From positions 1 to 64,000 of the forward strand of contig MCGO01000093.1 in the NCBI GenBank assembly GCA_002104985.1: a DNA stretch of 64,000 nt, written 5' to 3'. Below are positions 1 to 11,525 of the stretch, piece after piece (within the stretch, counting starts at the first letter, position 1; each line of letters starts with the position of its first letter). This DNA comes from Rhizoclosmatium globosum (Eukaryota > Chytridiomycota > Chytridiomycetes > Chytridiales > Chytriomycetaceae). The notes beneath the pieces were generated by a model, which ran no database searches, had not been told where the DNA came from, and saw nothing but the letters and a program-made list of their open reading frames with translations. Position numbers and translations under genes: made by a program.

Positions 1-529
1 ACTAGAATGTATTAATTTATCTGCGGATACAGTACCGAAAAGGAACGAGGAGTTAATGTCTTTGCCAGCATTTCGTCAGGTCCAGATGAAAAGCGTTCAG
101 CAAGCATGTTACGTCCTTGAATAACTTGACAATTTCAACGGCTATTCCGACAAAAGACAAGAAGCAGCTGCCGAAGCCAGAGCCAACAAGGATTGACAAT
201 GTTTGGCGACTTGTTACTTCCAGCTGTTCCAAGCGAATGGACCGTTCACGATGTTATCGAATGGGTTTCCAAGAATGAAGGGACTCCTGATATTTTGAAG
301 TTTATTCTCGGTGAGATTTTATTCTGTTTTCAATTTGGTGGCTGAACCTTTTCGTTGCAGACCAAGAAATCGACGGTCGCGCCTTCTGCTTATGAACGTT
401 GAAGAATTCTCGTTCCCAACAATGGGTCGTCGTATGCGTTTCAAAGAGTCATTAGATGAGTTGCGCAGTATCAACTCAGCCAAGATCTTGTCTTCCAACT
501 CCTATGCTCCTCCGCCATCCTATTCTTAG
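1..529 (+). CDS. SAM-domain tail of a membrane receptor-like protein (5'-truncated by window edge), copy 1
   Basis: Partial gene; its ectodomain and membrane segment lie outside the window. An intron acceptor (GGATACAG) ends at about 32, followed by a low-complexity linker and then, from 199, a SAM domain: WTVHDVIEWV, an intron at 311-360, then EIDGR and FPTMGRRMRF in the second half. SAM domains are helical protein-interaction modules, here presumably cytoplasmic. It is closely related to the SAM tails ending at 5728 and 7818. The frame must shift once near 170 (after ANKD) and once near 393, each explained by one missing base compared with copy 3. Either these are assembly errors or the copy is decaying. 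The family assignment is secure; the exact protein is not. Confidence 0.6.
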
Positions 530-790
530 AAATCTCTTATCGTTATTAAATAAAGCGGATACTTTTTTACTGATTGACCTGCATTTAGTTCATAGTATCC
601 GCAATCGAATGAAAACAGTCATTCCATCATTCCAAAAGAAACAAATCATAGAGATCATAGAGGAGTCCTTCTGCCTGCTGGCTCAACAGTAGCAGGATCA
701 ATGCGTTCCACCTTCTTTCCCTTCCCTTCCTTCACATCCACACCAGCAAACCCAGAAACTCACTCAAGCTCAACCCACGTTCTTCTTTCT

Positions 791-1665
791 TTACCAACCG
801 AACACCCTGTCGATGTTTCCTGACACCAATTCATCTTCCTGGCTTCCACCAACACTAGTGCTAGCCTTCACTTGTCTCAACGCTGGACGCACCGCCTCTA
901 CAATAGGCTCAGCAGAAATAGGATTTGACGAGGCTCCAACGCCAAACGGCTTAATAACTCTTGTAGATGGCGTGAACCCTTTCTCCTCCGCATGACCTTG
1001 TGGAATGATACCAGAAGCAGGACGCACGTACTTGTGTTTCACAGATTCCGCTGGTTTTGGCATTCGCAACAACTGACTTGGGTGTTGCGGCTGGATCCTG
1101 GTCTCTAGAGATAAGACCGAGTCCATGCCAAGAACAATTGAGCTGTTCAAGTTGTGGTTGACTGCACCTTGCCGAAGACAGGGAGTGAAAGGGTGGCAGG
1201 TTCCGTGGCGGCAGTGAGAGGGTTTGAGTCTCCACGGCCCAGAGGTTTGATGACCTTTGTGGAGGGAGTGAATACCGGATCGTCTGGTTGAGGGATGATT
1301 CCAGCTACGGGGCGAATGTGTTTTGATTTTGCGGATACGGCGGGAGTGTGTTGGTGGTGGGGGACTCAGCGGAGTGGTGGTTGTGACAGGTTTCGGGGAT
1401 GGAGCCGGGGAAGCGGCATCGCCAAAGACGATTGAAGACTGAGTGCGGCGTGCAGCAAGTGGCGAAGCGGGCGAAGGAGACTTGAAGAAGGTGGTTCGTG
1501 GTGGGTGATTGGCGATGGTCGGGGCGACGGAACAACTCGCTCTGGTTTTGGTGTGTGGATCGGCGTTCGAAGTGGCGCTGAAGAAGGCGTTGGTGCGAAT
1601 TGAGACGAGGTGTCGCTGCCGAGCGAAATGGACGAGTGGCCGCCGGGTGGGACTCGCTTGCTCAT
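791..1665 (-). CDS. Jupiter/SPIRAL1-like repeat protein (putative microtubule-associated)
   Basis: The start is chosen at the ATG giving MSKRVPPGGHSSISLG, which resembles the R-x-PPGG-x-SS-x-x-LG motif of the Jupiter/JPT and SPIRAL1 families. A short repeat, SSI-x-x-G-x-D, occurs three times (SSISLGSD, SSIVFGD, SSIVLGMD). A longer repeat, RPxxGIIPQ...FTPSTxVIKP, occurs twice near the C-terminus. The rest is Ser/Pro/Thr-rich and probably disordered. In the known families such motifs mark small microtubule-associated proteins; that role here is inference. No single frame covers all repeats: at least three single-base shifts are needed between about 1500 and 1100. It lies between two receptor-like paralogues, on the opposite strand. 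Confidence 0.4.
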
Positions 1666-1963
1666 TTGGTGTGGGTTTTTGATCAGCCCAATATCCTTCC
1701 AATCAAGCTGTTTCATGTAACCTAACAGAATGCTGCACCAATTTGAAGATTGGGACACCCTCGCCTAAGTCAGCCTCCGATATCATCATTTCAAGTACAC
1801 TTGGGGATTAGAGATCGGCAGTGGAAGGTTCTGCTTGAATAGGAGGTATACTAGAGCGCGAATAAACAGGAGTTTCAACTGTAGGATTGCAGTTGAGGTT
1901 GAGATTCAAATACGAATAATTGTTTAAGGGATTCTTAAACACTCTCATGCAAAAATCCAACAG

Positions 1964-3470
1964 TCAATCAACCTCTTTATTGTTAAGCTCTTCTTCATAA
2001 TCTGGTAGTTCTACTGCGCATTCCAATTTATGCCCTTGCCTCCAATGTATCGCTTGATGTTCTCGTGAACAGTATGCAACACTTTTGCATTTACTGCATA
2101 GCTTAAGTTCCTTTACTCGCGGTTGCTGAAATTGATTTTCTGTGCCGAAGTCCCCAAACGCGGGTAGGGATTCTGTAGAAGATGCCAATGACGTGGTACC
2201 TCCACCTCCTGAAGATTCTGAAATACATACGACACACGTCCGTAATGAACTCGATCGAAGGTATGATATGAGACTCACTAGAGTCATATCATCAAACTGA
2301 GAACGCGGTACTTCCGACATGTCGTCATTTTCCACGCTTCCGTCCAAATCATAACAAGGATCCCGAAATATCATTCCAACAGGTAAACGCGATGCATTTT
2401 CTTGCCAGTCCCGTTTAATTGCAACATAGTTCGCAAGCGCCTTATCGAACACATTATCTGTTGAATATTTTGGTTTTCTTCATAGATCCGCGAGACTCCC
2501 GGTATTCGTAGATTGAATCCCTTGTTTGCCATAAACTGTACGATAGGATTTCGCATGAATTCCAGCTTTTCTTGTTGTTGAGAGGACGCGTCTGTATCAT
2601 GAACTACAGATTCCAAGACCTCATCGACTCTATTTGTCGTTGTCCTCGTCTCATAGTCACCCAATGCTTTACTCCAACGCATTCTTTCTAGACACCACTT
2701 AATCCACGAAGCTTCTAACCGTTCCCCCTTCAACACATGCCATAGAACCATGAACTCTACCATCCCTTCAATCCTCCGCCGCCATACTTCATCCCCTGCC
2801 ACATGTTCCACAAGCGTATCCAACACGTCACGTGTCACCTCAATATCCCAACAATCCGATCCAAACACATTCTCAGCCGCCTCATCCAAAGTCCAAAAGC
2901 AGTACTCAGGTCTGTTCAGCAAAACCCACAACTCCCCCATCGACGCCGGCCGAATCCCTCTGGGCATACTCACAGGTCTATGCGCGTCATCCAGCGGCAG
3001 CGTATACAGAGCCAACACAAGTCCCAACTCCACATCCGTCTTTGACATTGTCTTTCCCCCATCCGCCATACGAACCAACGCGGTACGCACAATGTTAGAA
3101 GCGGAGTTGTATCCGAGGGGGGTAGCGACGAGGCCGGATTGGTTGAGGCTGTTGAGGTAGGCGATTGAGAAGGAGGGAGTGTTTGGACCTGTGTGGAGGG
3201 CGCAGTCTCTGAGAGGGGATGTTCCGTGTGTGTGAAGCATGAGGGATGAGTGGACTGGAAGTTGGTCTTGGGTTGTTGAAGGAGAGGAAGGAGAGGTTGA
3301 AGGGATAGGGAAGATGAAGAGGGAGACGAGGGCGATGGTTCCACTGCGTCACAGCATGTTACGTAGTGTTTTTGATGTGTTGGTTGAGGAAGTGTTTTTG
3401 AGTTTAACAAGTGGCGGAGTTGACGGGTTTCGGTTGTTTCGGTGAATGTGGCTCTGGATCTGTTTGCCAT
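1964..3470 (-). CDS. MYND zinc-finger protein
   Basis: The C-terminal 50 residues carry a clear MYND finger: LCSKCKSVAYC, then SREHQAIHWRQGHKLEC, with C-x2-C, C, H and C ligands in the usual order. A preceding CVVC can supply the first C-x2-C pair, but about 45 Ser/Gly-rich residues separate it from the rest, an unusually long loop. MYND fingers bind proline-rich peptides in partner proteins. The upstream 290 residues are mostly helical and unrecognised, with a possible ankyrin-like start (GTSPLRDCALHTG). The main frame (2371-3240) joins the MYND frame (1964-2452) at about 2455, most simply by one missing base after the codons NIQQ. The 5' end is uncertain: an ATG at 3470 needs a further frame change. 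Confidence 0.6.
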
Positions 3471-3743
3471 TCAAGTTTGTTTGGAATCCAAATTCCGGGC
3501 CTGGCACCAAAACAACATGGTGCCAGCGCCTTCTCCTTCCAGTTTATCCTAACCAATGGGAGAAATTTAAAGTTTAGAGGCGTTGGATGGATTGATTCGG
3601 TTGGAGAGGAGAAGTGGGCTTTGATCAAGGAGAGGATGGCGTTGCCACTGTATCATGAGAGATTATTGTGGATATTAGTTATTTAGAAAAATCGAGAGGA
3701 GATCGCTTACCAAACGAGTTCAGCCTCAAAAACCTCTTCCCAA

Positions 3744-5728
3744 ATGTCGAACACCAACCTCGCCGCCCTGGTATATCACCAAGATGCGGCGTGCACAAGT
3801 CCGCAGAGTCTCTTCTACACAAACCAAAAGGGATCCGGCTGTTCCATCGGGGACACTGTCACCTGCACACCAGTCAGTGCGTACCCAGGTTGGTACGTGG
3901 CGGCAACGTGCGTCCCTGCGAACCAACTCGCAACAAACACAAACACGTGGCCAAATGATGCTCAGTTTCAGAACTTGGTCAAGGCAAGTGCGTGTTCCGG
4001 CGATGCAACTGGCGGGACTCAGTTCCCACTTGGGCGATGTGTTCCCTTGGCCAAAGGAATGCTGCCTTCTCCGACTGGCGACGGCACGTTTGCTCTCTCA
4101 ATGAAGGTGCGTCTCTCCTCGTGAATCGTTGTGATCTCATACCCAATCTTTCTCAAACAGGCAACAATCGACCCCTTATCCCAAACTTGAACTACTTCTG
4201 GTCTTTATATACCGACTCCGCATGCACAACCTTCCTCATTGATCAATCAGGAAACCTCCTCTCAAATGGAAAGGGTCTTAACCCTGACACTCTTGGTGTC
4301 AACAATGCTCCAGGCTGTTATGCAAACCACCAAGAGACAGTCCTCAACTACGACAAGTCGAAACAATCCCTCTTGACGGCATATACCGGTTCAGATTGCA
4401 AAACAGCTGCCAAAGTTACAGTGAACCCAACATATTCCAATAATTGCACAGACGCCCCAACTTGCACACGAGACCCTACAACGGGAGAATATTACACGCG
4501 TTCGTGTTCATCAAGTGCATCTACAGATCTCACTACACGAACCCAATCCCTCTTCCCTGACGCCACAAAATACATTACGCTCAAACAATTCTCAGACAAC
4601 CAATGCTTCATCCCCCTCACTTCCCAAACAATTCTTCTTGATACGTGTTTCCCAGGCGGAGGTATTGGAAACTCTGTGAAGGCTACTATTTCCGATGCTG
4701 GAATTAAGGTCTCGACGTTTAAGGGTACGCTGGGGTGTGTCGGAACTAGCACTGATTTGTTGCTTCCAATCGATCAGAGTTGTACGGTTGGTGTGGGTAT
4801 GAGTGTTCTTGCAGTTACCAAAAACCAGTTGGCGACAGCTGTAATTACTGGAACCGCTCCATCTCCTACACCTGTGGCTAAGAGCGATAATGGAGGTTCT
4901 AGCGTGCCTGTTGGGGCTATTGTCGGGGGAGTCGTTGGTGGTCTTGTCGTTCTCTGTGCAATTGGATTTGCTGTTTGGTATAGCCAGCGGAAGAAACGTG
5001 CTGTTGCTGACAGTGGTAAAAGCGAGTCAGAAGCTTCGGAAAGTGTACGTGGAAGTAGTCGATTCAGATATGCGGGCTCGTCTATCCTTACCGGGGCCAC
5101 ATCTCGGCCTGCGACTCGTCAAGAATACCATGCTCCAACGGCACAAGAGCAAACGCAGCCATCAGGATATGCGCAATCAACTGCCATTAATTCTCAGCAG
5201 TCTCATTGGGTACCGCGCATGTTTCTTGGCAACTAGGTAAGTGAAATTTGGGTGATGTACGTTTCTGACTTCACTGGATACAGAGATGAAAAACAAACGT
5301 CGCGACTGTTTACGGATATGACAGAGGTTGCGTCTAATATTGGTGACGCGCGGTCTTCAAAGTATCTTCAAACCGCACACAAGGCACAATTCTTACACCA
5401 TGTTTGGCGATTTATACCTTCCGACACTCCTAGCGTTTGGACTGTCAATCAAGTCGTACAATGGGTCCAAAGAAATGAAGGGACCCCAGAGATTCTCTCT
5501 TTCATTCAAGGTGATTTTAAATTGGATATCCTTGCAATTTTCAATCCCTAATTTCCTGCTTATAGAACAAGAAATTGACGGTAGAGCATTGCTTTGATTA
5601 GAGAAGATGATTTGGCTTTCCCAACAGTTGGTCGGCGTATGCGATTTAGAGAGGCGCTTGATGCATTGAGAAGAATCAACGAAGCTCGAGTCCATGCAGC
5701 TGCACCCCTTCCTTCTTATTCTGGATAA
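3744..5728 (+). CDS. Cys-rich single-pass membrane protein with cytoplasmic SAM domain, copy 2
   Basis: Receptor-like protein of about 550 residues. The ectodomain (about 320 residues) is built from repeated units of the type Y-x-(D/S)-x-x-C-x-(T/S), with paired Cys, such as YHQDAACTSP, YTDSACTTF, YTGSDCKTA and FSDNQCFIP. A Ser/Thr/Pro stalk leads to one membrane helix (VGAIVGGVVGGLVVLCAIGF) and a basic stop-transfer (RKKR). A roughly 100-residue linker leads to a SAM domain (WTVNQVVQWV ... EQEIDGRA). Introns are near 4107-4160, 5236-5283 and 5510-5566. A stop (TAG) just before the 5236 donor, and shifts near 5395, 5440 and 5595, require single-base corrections. No signal peptide precedes the first repeat. 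Its ligand and function are unknown; the layout suggests cell-surface sensing. Confidence 0.65.
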
Positions 5729-5858
5729 TTCTTCTTTACGTTTCCTCATATTAGATGAAAGATATACCTCATAACATTATCTTCTTTTGAAGGTGGCAGC
5801 GCGCAATCGGAGATGAACAAAATCTCGCACAAACCAACTGTTCTTCTGCCCAAGGCAG

Positions 5859-7818
5859 TTGTCCAGTCCTCTCATCCTAGCCAGGCATTCAAATGGTCGT
5901 ACCAACTGGCTTAGCTTCTATCAAGAGGCGCAGTGTTCCAGCCCACTTCTTCTCGTTTACTCAATAGGCAATGGCACCGATTGCACCCCCGAAATTGAGA
6001 CACCAACATGCACACAGGACCCAAAGCGACCTGGATGGTACTACAATTCTGCATGCGCAACAGAGGGGCTTATCACATTCGGTAACAAGTACTTCCCAAA
6101 CATTGCTCAATACCAGTCGATGCAAACGGGTCTCGGAGGATGCGATGCTGATGTTCTCGGTGGATACCAATTCCCTTTCGGTGCCTGTGTCCGAGTACCT
6201 TCTCAAATGATTGATCCAATTGGTGGCTATCCAATTCTGTCCATGAAGGCAACAATCGACCCATCATCACCCCTTTTGAACTATTACTGGGGCTTGTACA
6301 CTGACGCTACATGTACAACGTTCTTGGTTGATCAGTCTGGAAACCTTCCCACTCCATCCAATCCAAACCCCAATCCACTTGGAGTCAACAACTCTCCTGG
6401 CTGCTACGACAATCATAAACAAAGTGTCTTAAACTTTGGAAAGAAGTTTGCCGGCACAACTGTCTATTCAGGACCCGACTGCAAAACTCCTGCGAAACTG
6501 TACTATTCAACCGTCTACAACACAACTTGTGCTGACGTGTCAACTTGCACGCAAGACAGTACGACCGGAGAATGGTATACATCAACATGTTCTGACACAT
6601 ACGACCTCAGTCTCAAAACAGCTGCAACTTGGCCTGACGCCACCAAATACATTTCATACAAAAAGTTCAACGATGTCCAATGTTACAGTCCTTCAGCTCG
6701 GAGAATATTCTCTTGGATACTTGTTTCCCATCGGTGGACTTGGGAACTCAGTCAAGCTTCGATTTCTGCGCTGGGAATTAAATTGACCACGTATACTGGC
6801 TCGCAAAGCTGTACTGGCTCGTCCTCGGATTTAATTTTGTCGATTGATCAGACTTGTACGCTTGGAACTGGCTCGAGTGCACTTGCTGAAACCAAAATGC
6901 TTTGGCGAAAACGGCTCCAAGTGTTTTATCCACACCTGCTCCGATCATCCTATAAAGAACGAGAGCTCTGGTCCTTCTGTTGGGTTGATTGCTGGAATTG
7001 CAGCTGGAGTTGTTGTCGTATTGCGGCAGTTGGGTTCTTTGTGTGGAGTAGAAAGAACAAGGTTTCTCAAGAGCCTGGAATTCAACTCGTTAATGGCGAT
7101 GTGTCGAGAAAAAATGGAACTACGTTTGGAAGAAGCTTTAGCTTGGGTCAAGAAAGTTCAACCGTCGATTCGCCACCACGTGCAGCCCCAACTACGTACA
7201 GCTCGATTCCGGCTCCCATGGGAACAGTTCGAGCCTCCGAGAGCGGAAACCCATCGATATTCCATTCTACTGATCAATCATCCATGTCTGTGATTCATTC
7301 AATGGGCACCAGGTGTGTGTTGATTCATAACCAAAAACATCGAAACTAACTCTTTCGCAGTCGCGAAGAGAAGCAAGGAAGCTCCAATTTATTTTCAGGT
7401 CTCAACGATGCAGTGTCAGACAACTCACGATCTGCAAAGCACCGTGAGGCTTACCGTCAAGATGGATATGCAATGTTTGGCGATTTGGAGCTTCCAGATA
7501 CTCCCAGCAATTGGAGCGTTCAGAATGTTATTCAGTGGGTGGAAAAGAACGAAGGAACTCCAGAAATTCTGCGTTTCATTTATGGTTCGTTTATCACACT
7601 CTAAATTCGATATAGTATTCACACTATTTTCTTGCAGAGCAAGAGATTGACGGACGTGCTTTGCTTTTGATGAAGGTGGAAGAGTTCTCTTTCCCTACGA
7701 TTGGACGTCGTATTCGTTTCAAGGAAGCTCTTGAATCGTTGAGAAGCATTAACGAGAACCGGTTGAGGACTTTGCTCCACTTCCTTCCTTCTCTGAGGCA
7801 ACTGGATTGCCACAGTGA
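5859..7818 (+). CDS. Cys-rich single-pass membrane protein with cytoplasmic SAM domain, copy 3
   Basis: Closest relative of the preceding gene, with the same repeat order (LYTDATCTTFLVDQSG, YSGPDCKTPAK, FNDVQCYSP), membrane segment (GLIAGIAAGVVVV region), linker and SAM domain (WSVQNVIQWV; EQEIDGRALLLM). The intron before the SAM exon (7313-7360) and the one inside the SAM domain (about 7586-7638) match copy 2 in position. Single-base losses near 6735, 6765 and 6895-7015 break the ectodomain and membrane frames. The SAM exons are intact until the last 20 codons, where a shift near 7770 restores the family ending PLPS-aromatic-S at 7818; the uncorrected frame runs to 7936. The start is uncertain (ATG at 5859 or 5892). 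Confidence 0.6.
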
Positions 7819-7930
7819 ACAATGTTTCGGGATGCCGCATTTAGAAAATATTAGAAATTCTATTCCGTTTTCTTTGACCGTGTTTTCATTGCATGTTTCT
7901 TTGGCGTTTGTTGTTGAGTGTCGCCCTGTG

Positions 7931-8352
7931 TCATAACGCTGTTCCAGCAAGTACAAATCCCGCTCCAACCCACCACCTAATTGATAATCCTCTTGAAAGA
8001 TGATAAATCCCATCAGTGCCTATTTTAAGTAAGACTCTGAAAGGGTCACCAGTTGGAGTTTCAATACATACCGATGCAATCATATTTGCGCTGTTGTTCA
8101 ATACGCTCACTGCAGCCGAGGAAGGTGATGAGCTGAGGGCTCGAGTGAATGTGGACCACATGAGGACATTGCAGCCAATAACAAGCGGGAGCAGAATGAG
8201 TTTGGGTGAAATCCAGTCAAGTGACGATGGAAGGAAACTCAGAGGTTCATTCGAGAAGGACGATGATAATAGTTTCGCAAAGAGAGTGGATCCTGCGGCG
8301 AATAGGCCAGATGTGATTGACAGGGCAAAGTTGGTTCGTTTGGTTTTGGCAT
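7931..8352 (-). CDS. TMEM42: TMEM42-like small multidrug/EamA-type membrane protein
   Basis: Small polytopic membrane protein of the drug/metabolite transporter superfamily. From the ATG the product reads SGLFAAGSTLFAKL, then NVLMWSTFTRALSSSPSSAA and VSVLNNSANMIAS, and after a 52-nt intron (about 7992-8043; GTATGT...AAAATAG) GFIIFQED and WWVGAGFVLAGTAL before the stop. The NxLMW-TF-R-AL, SSAxxSV and WWxGxxLxxxGxxL blocks match the TMEM42 family, whose length (about 140 residues) also fits. The substrate is unknown in the family. One missing base after MPKPN and another just before WWVG are needed. It sits antisense between receptor-like copies 3 and 4. Confidence 0.65.
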
Positions 8353-8485
8353 CTTTCTTACCTTTTATTTATTTGTGCTTATCGCACACTTGACTATGAA
8401 CCAAGTATTGAATTCGTGATAATGGATTTTGAGAGCAACAGTCTGGCAAAAGAACTTTGTTTTCTGGAACATTGTTTAGACACAG

Positions 8486-9708
8486 ATGTCGCCACTCTTT
8501 GGCGAGCATTGCTTACTCTGACAGCAACTGCAAGTCGCCGATTCGAATCGACTATACCTCAAACACAACCGACTGTAACCCTGCCGCGATATCATCCCAA
8601 TGTTCAAAAACTCAAAGTACTGGGGCTTATTTCACCACAGCCTGCGTCAATGACACTTCAACTTTTGGCGATAACTACTGGCATGAAAAAACAATGCAAT
8701 ATCAAAGTCTTAACGCTGGGCAAGGTTGTGGAGGGGCAATCATCAGCGGCGTTCAATACCCTGTCGGATCTTGTGTACCTGTCCCAAATGCAACAGGAGA
8801 CTTGCACTACGAAAAGGTTCTTATAAACGCAACCGATGCATCTGTATCTTGGATGAAGTTTTCGGATTCATCATGTTCCACGCTCACATCACTCGAATCT
8901 CAGGGTGTTAGACCACAGAACTCGTGCATCTCTTCATTCAACAAGTCTCAATCCTTAATAATAACGGTGTGAGAGTCGTCACAAGTTTCTCAGGCCCAGA
9001 TTGCAGCACCCGATTCACATTGGCTTTGAAGTTGCTTTGACAAAATGTGAAGCTGCAGGACCTCAATGTTCTTTCGACCTGGATACAAATTCGTACTTGA
9101 CGGTGTCATGTCTGCAGACTTACGATTTAACAAATTTGGCTGATGAGATTTCCCCTGATTCAACTTATGTCACGATTCAGTCTTACACGGACCTCATCTG
9201 TGGTGTTCCTTCATTAACAGAAACGATTCGCATTGGATCGTGTTTGAATATAACGACTGCCGGAACTAGCCTGGCAGCAAATTCAGTCAAGGCTGTACTT
9301 TCAGCGGATGGTTCATCTGCCTCCTTGATTTATTACTCTAGCTCTACTTGCGATGGGTCATCTATTTCATCAAACCTTTATCCAACGAACGGGGGATGTA
9401 CTTCATTTGGTAAAGTGCTCTCTGTGATGAAGGGATTTCCACATTCAGATGGAGGAAGTAAACCGTCTTTTGCGGCGATATTTGGAGGAGGAGTAGGTGG
9501 ATTAGTTGCGCTGGCATTGCTTGTGACAGGATTCTTTTGTTGGCGGAAACGACAACGCGAGAAGGGAGTTTCTATAATGCAAGGAGAAGCTCCTAGGACT
9601 GGCAACGTCGAAATAGGCACAAATGCTGTTGAGCAAGCTGGTACTCAATCAGGGTTTATGGTAGCATCACGACAAAAACCAGTGAAACGGTTTTCAATGT
9701 TCACATAA
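8486..9708 (+). CDS. Cys-rich single-pass membrane protein without SAM domain, copy 4
   Basis: Divergent member of the receptor-like array. The ectodomain opens with AYSDSNCKSPIRIDY, then TDCNPA, FGDNYWHEKTMQYQSLNAGQ and FSDSSCSTL, equivalent to blocks in copy 5. The membrane helix follows (FAAIFGGGVGGLVALALLVTGFF) with WRKRQR on the inner side and a short tail of about 60 residues that ends without a SAM domain. The start was chosen by alignment to copy 5: an ATG at 8486 gives MSP and then the first repeat after one corrected base. Further single-base losses lie near 8955 and 9010 (in CCC). The C-terminal frame from 9031 on is clean. Probably a surface protein; function unknown. Confidence 0.6.
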
Positions 9709-9843
9709 TGGTAGAAGACACGGTCGAAGAAATTCTATTGTATTCAAAGAGCTATTAAATTATCGTTTATTGGAAGGCTTAATCGTTGTATTTCCAAAAA
9801 TAGAGATAAGGGAAACGAGAGGGCAAAACTGAAGTTCGACCAA

Positions 9844-11130
9844 ATGCCAGTCCTCACAGCCCTTATTGCATTCAGTGACAGCTCGTGCCATGACCCTATT
9901 CGAATCGACTACTCATTTCCTAAGTTTACCGACTGCAATCCTGCCACTGTCACGAGTGCCTATGTCAAATCAGGTGAAAACGGATGGTACTTTAAGACCT
10001 CGTGTGTCACCGACATTTCGACGTTCGGCGACGAATACTGGCACAATCACACGTCGCAATATCAGAGTCTCAATGCTGGCCAGGACTGTGCAGCTGATCC
10101 AACCGAAGGCGTTCAATACCCTCTCTCACAATGCACTCCGATCCGTCACGGAAACGCTACCTACTATGAAAAAGCTGTTGTCGATCCCGGCAGTGGACAG
10201 CTTTATTGGCTCAGATATCCAGACGAAGGATGTCTCGCTGCAACAAGCAAAGTCGAAATCTATGGTTCGGAGCCCCTCAAAACAGCGGCTTGCATCGCAT
10301 CTTTCAACAAAGTATCTGTCTTGAACTATAACGGATACAAAGAGCAGATTATATACTCGGGATCCGACTGCAAGACTCCTATTATGTTTGCCTCTGACAT
10401 TGCCCAAACCGAATGTGTTGCAACCGGTTCAACCACGTCTACCGGAGGTCACAAACGTAGCGGTGCTGAAAGTTCTGTCACCGCGGAATGTTCATGGAAT
10501 GCTGACTTGGGAGTGTATGAATCTGTAACTTGTTCAAGCAAAAACAGGTTCGATGATATCACTCAGAGCGCTTTTGCTATGACATCAACTGTAGTTACAG
10601 TTCAGAGTTTTGAAGATACAATCTGCAATATCCCAAAAAGCTCGCAAGCATACGCAGTTGGAGCATGTTATCACTGGAACTCGACAACGAACGGAATTTC
10701 CTATGGCTCAGCAAACCTTCTTATTTCCCCTGATGGATTATCTGTCGCTTTGAACTATTTTTCGGATGCTTCGTGCAAGACCCAAGTTCTGTCCAACTCG
10801 TTTCCCACTAATGGTGCCTGCACGCTGTTTGGAAAAGTTCTTGCAGTGATCAAGAATACACCGAAAGTTAAATCAAACCCACCAAACTTTGGAGCTGTAT
10901 TTGGGGGTGGATTGGGAGGCTTGATTCTCGTAACGATTCTTGTCTTGTTTGCTTTCCATATGCGAGCAAAGAAGTCACGAGCAAGAGAAATGGCACACAC
11001 AGGTGGCGATGTTACCAGAACTGGAACGGGATCCCAATTGCAGGAAGTTTCAGCAGGGAACGAGCCTAAGATACGACCGCACGGCTTTTTGGTCGCCGGA
11101 AAGAGGGAGAGCGCAAGCAATATTGCATAA
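9844..11130 (+). CDS. Cys-rich single-pass membrane protein without SAM domain, copy 5 (intact)
   Basis: The best-preserved member of the array: one uninterrupted frame of 428 codons, no intron needed. About 340 extracellular residues contain the repeats AFSDSSCHDPIRIDY, YPDEGCLAA, YSGSDCKTP, FEDTICNIP and YFSDASCKTQ, with many Cys and N-x-(S/T) sequons. The membrane helix (GAVFGGGLGGLILVTILVLF) and HMRAKKSRAR stop-transfer follow, then a 65-residue tail resembling that of copy 4 (both end GFLVAGKR / GFMVASRQ). The N-terminus is only MPVLTALIAF before the first repeat, so no typical signal peptide is visible. It serves as the reference for placing frameshifts in the other copies. Confidence 0.75.
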   Translation: MPVLTALIAFSDSSCHDPIRIDYSFPKFTDCNPATVTSAYVKSGENGWYFKTSCVTDISTFGDEYWHNHTSQYQSLNAGQDCAADPTEGVQYPLSQCTPIRHGNATYYEKAVVDPGSGQLYWLRYPDEGCLAATSKVEIYGSEPLKTAACIASFNKVSVLNYNGYKEQIIYSGSDCKTPIMFASDIAQTECVATGSTTSTGGHKRSGAESSVTAECSWNADLGVYESVTCSSKNRFDDITQSAFAMTSTVVTVQSFEDTICNIPKSSQAYAVGACYHWNSTTNGISYGSANLLISPDGLSVALNYFSDASCKTQVLSNSFPTNGACTLFGKVLAVIKNTPKVKSNPPNFGAVFGGGLGGLILVTILVLFAFHMRAKKSRAREMAHTGGDVTRTGTGSQLQEVSAGNEPKIRPHGFLVAGKRESASNIA

Positions 11131-11525
11131 TAGCGTCTCATGGATCGTAATTATATTATTTCATCCTCATTGTGGATACGTTAAAAAATATTGTTTTTCA
11201 TGAAACGCGTGCACACAACTCAACTATAATACTTCCTTGTTCGACCATCTTGTATTGTAATGCGTCCGCAAGACGTTCCCTTTGAGAATCCAAACTTCCA
11301 AAGAGCTTGAAGACTCGTGAAATGCTTCCATGGAGTGACCGTGCAAATCTGCTGCATAATTTCATGCAAAGTCTCCCAAGGATCCATCGGTTGTGAGCTG
11401 CATGGATGAAGTGGATATGTATGAGGATTGTTACACTGACGATTGAGGCGACGATTTTATTGCTTTTAAGTACTCTGTTCAGATACAACTTGTAACAGAA
11501 TGGCTGAGCAACCAATGGTTCTTGC

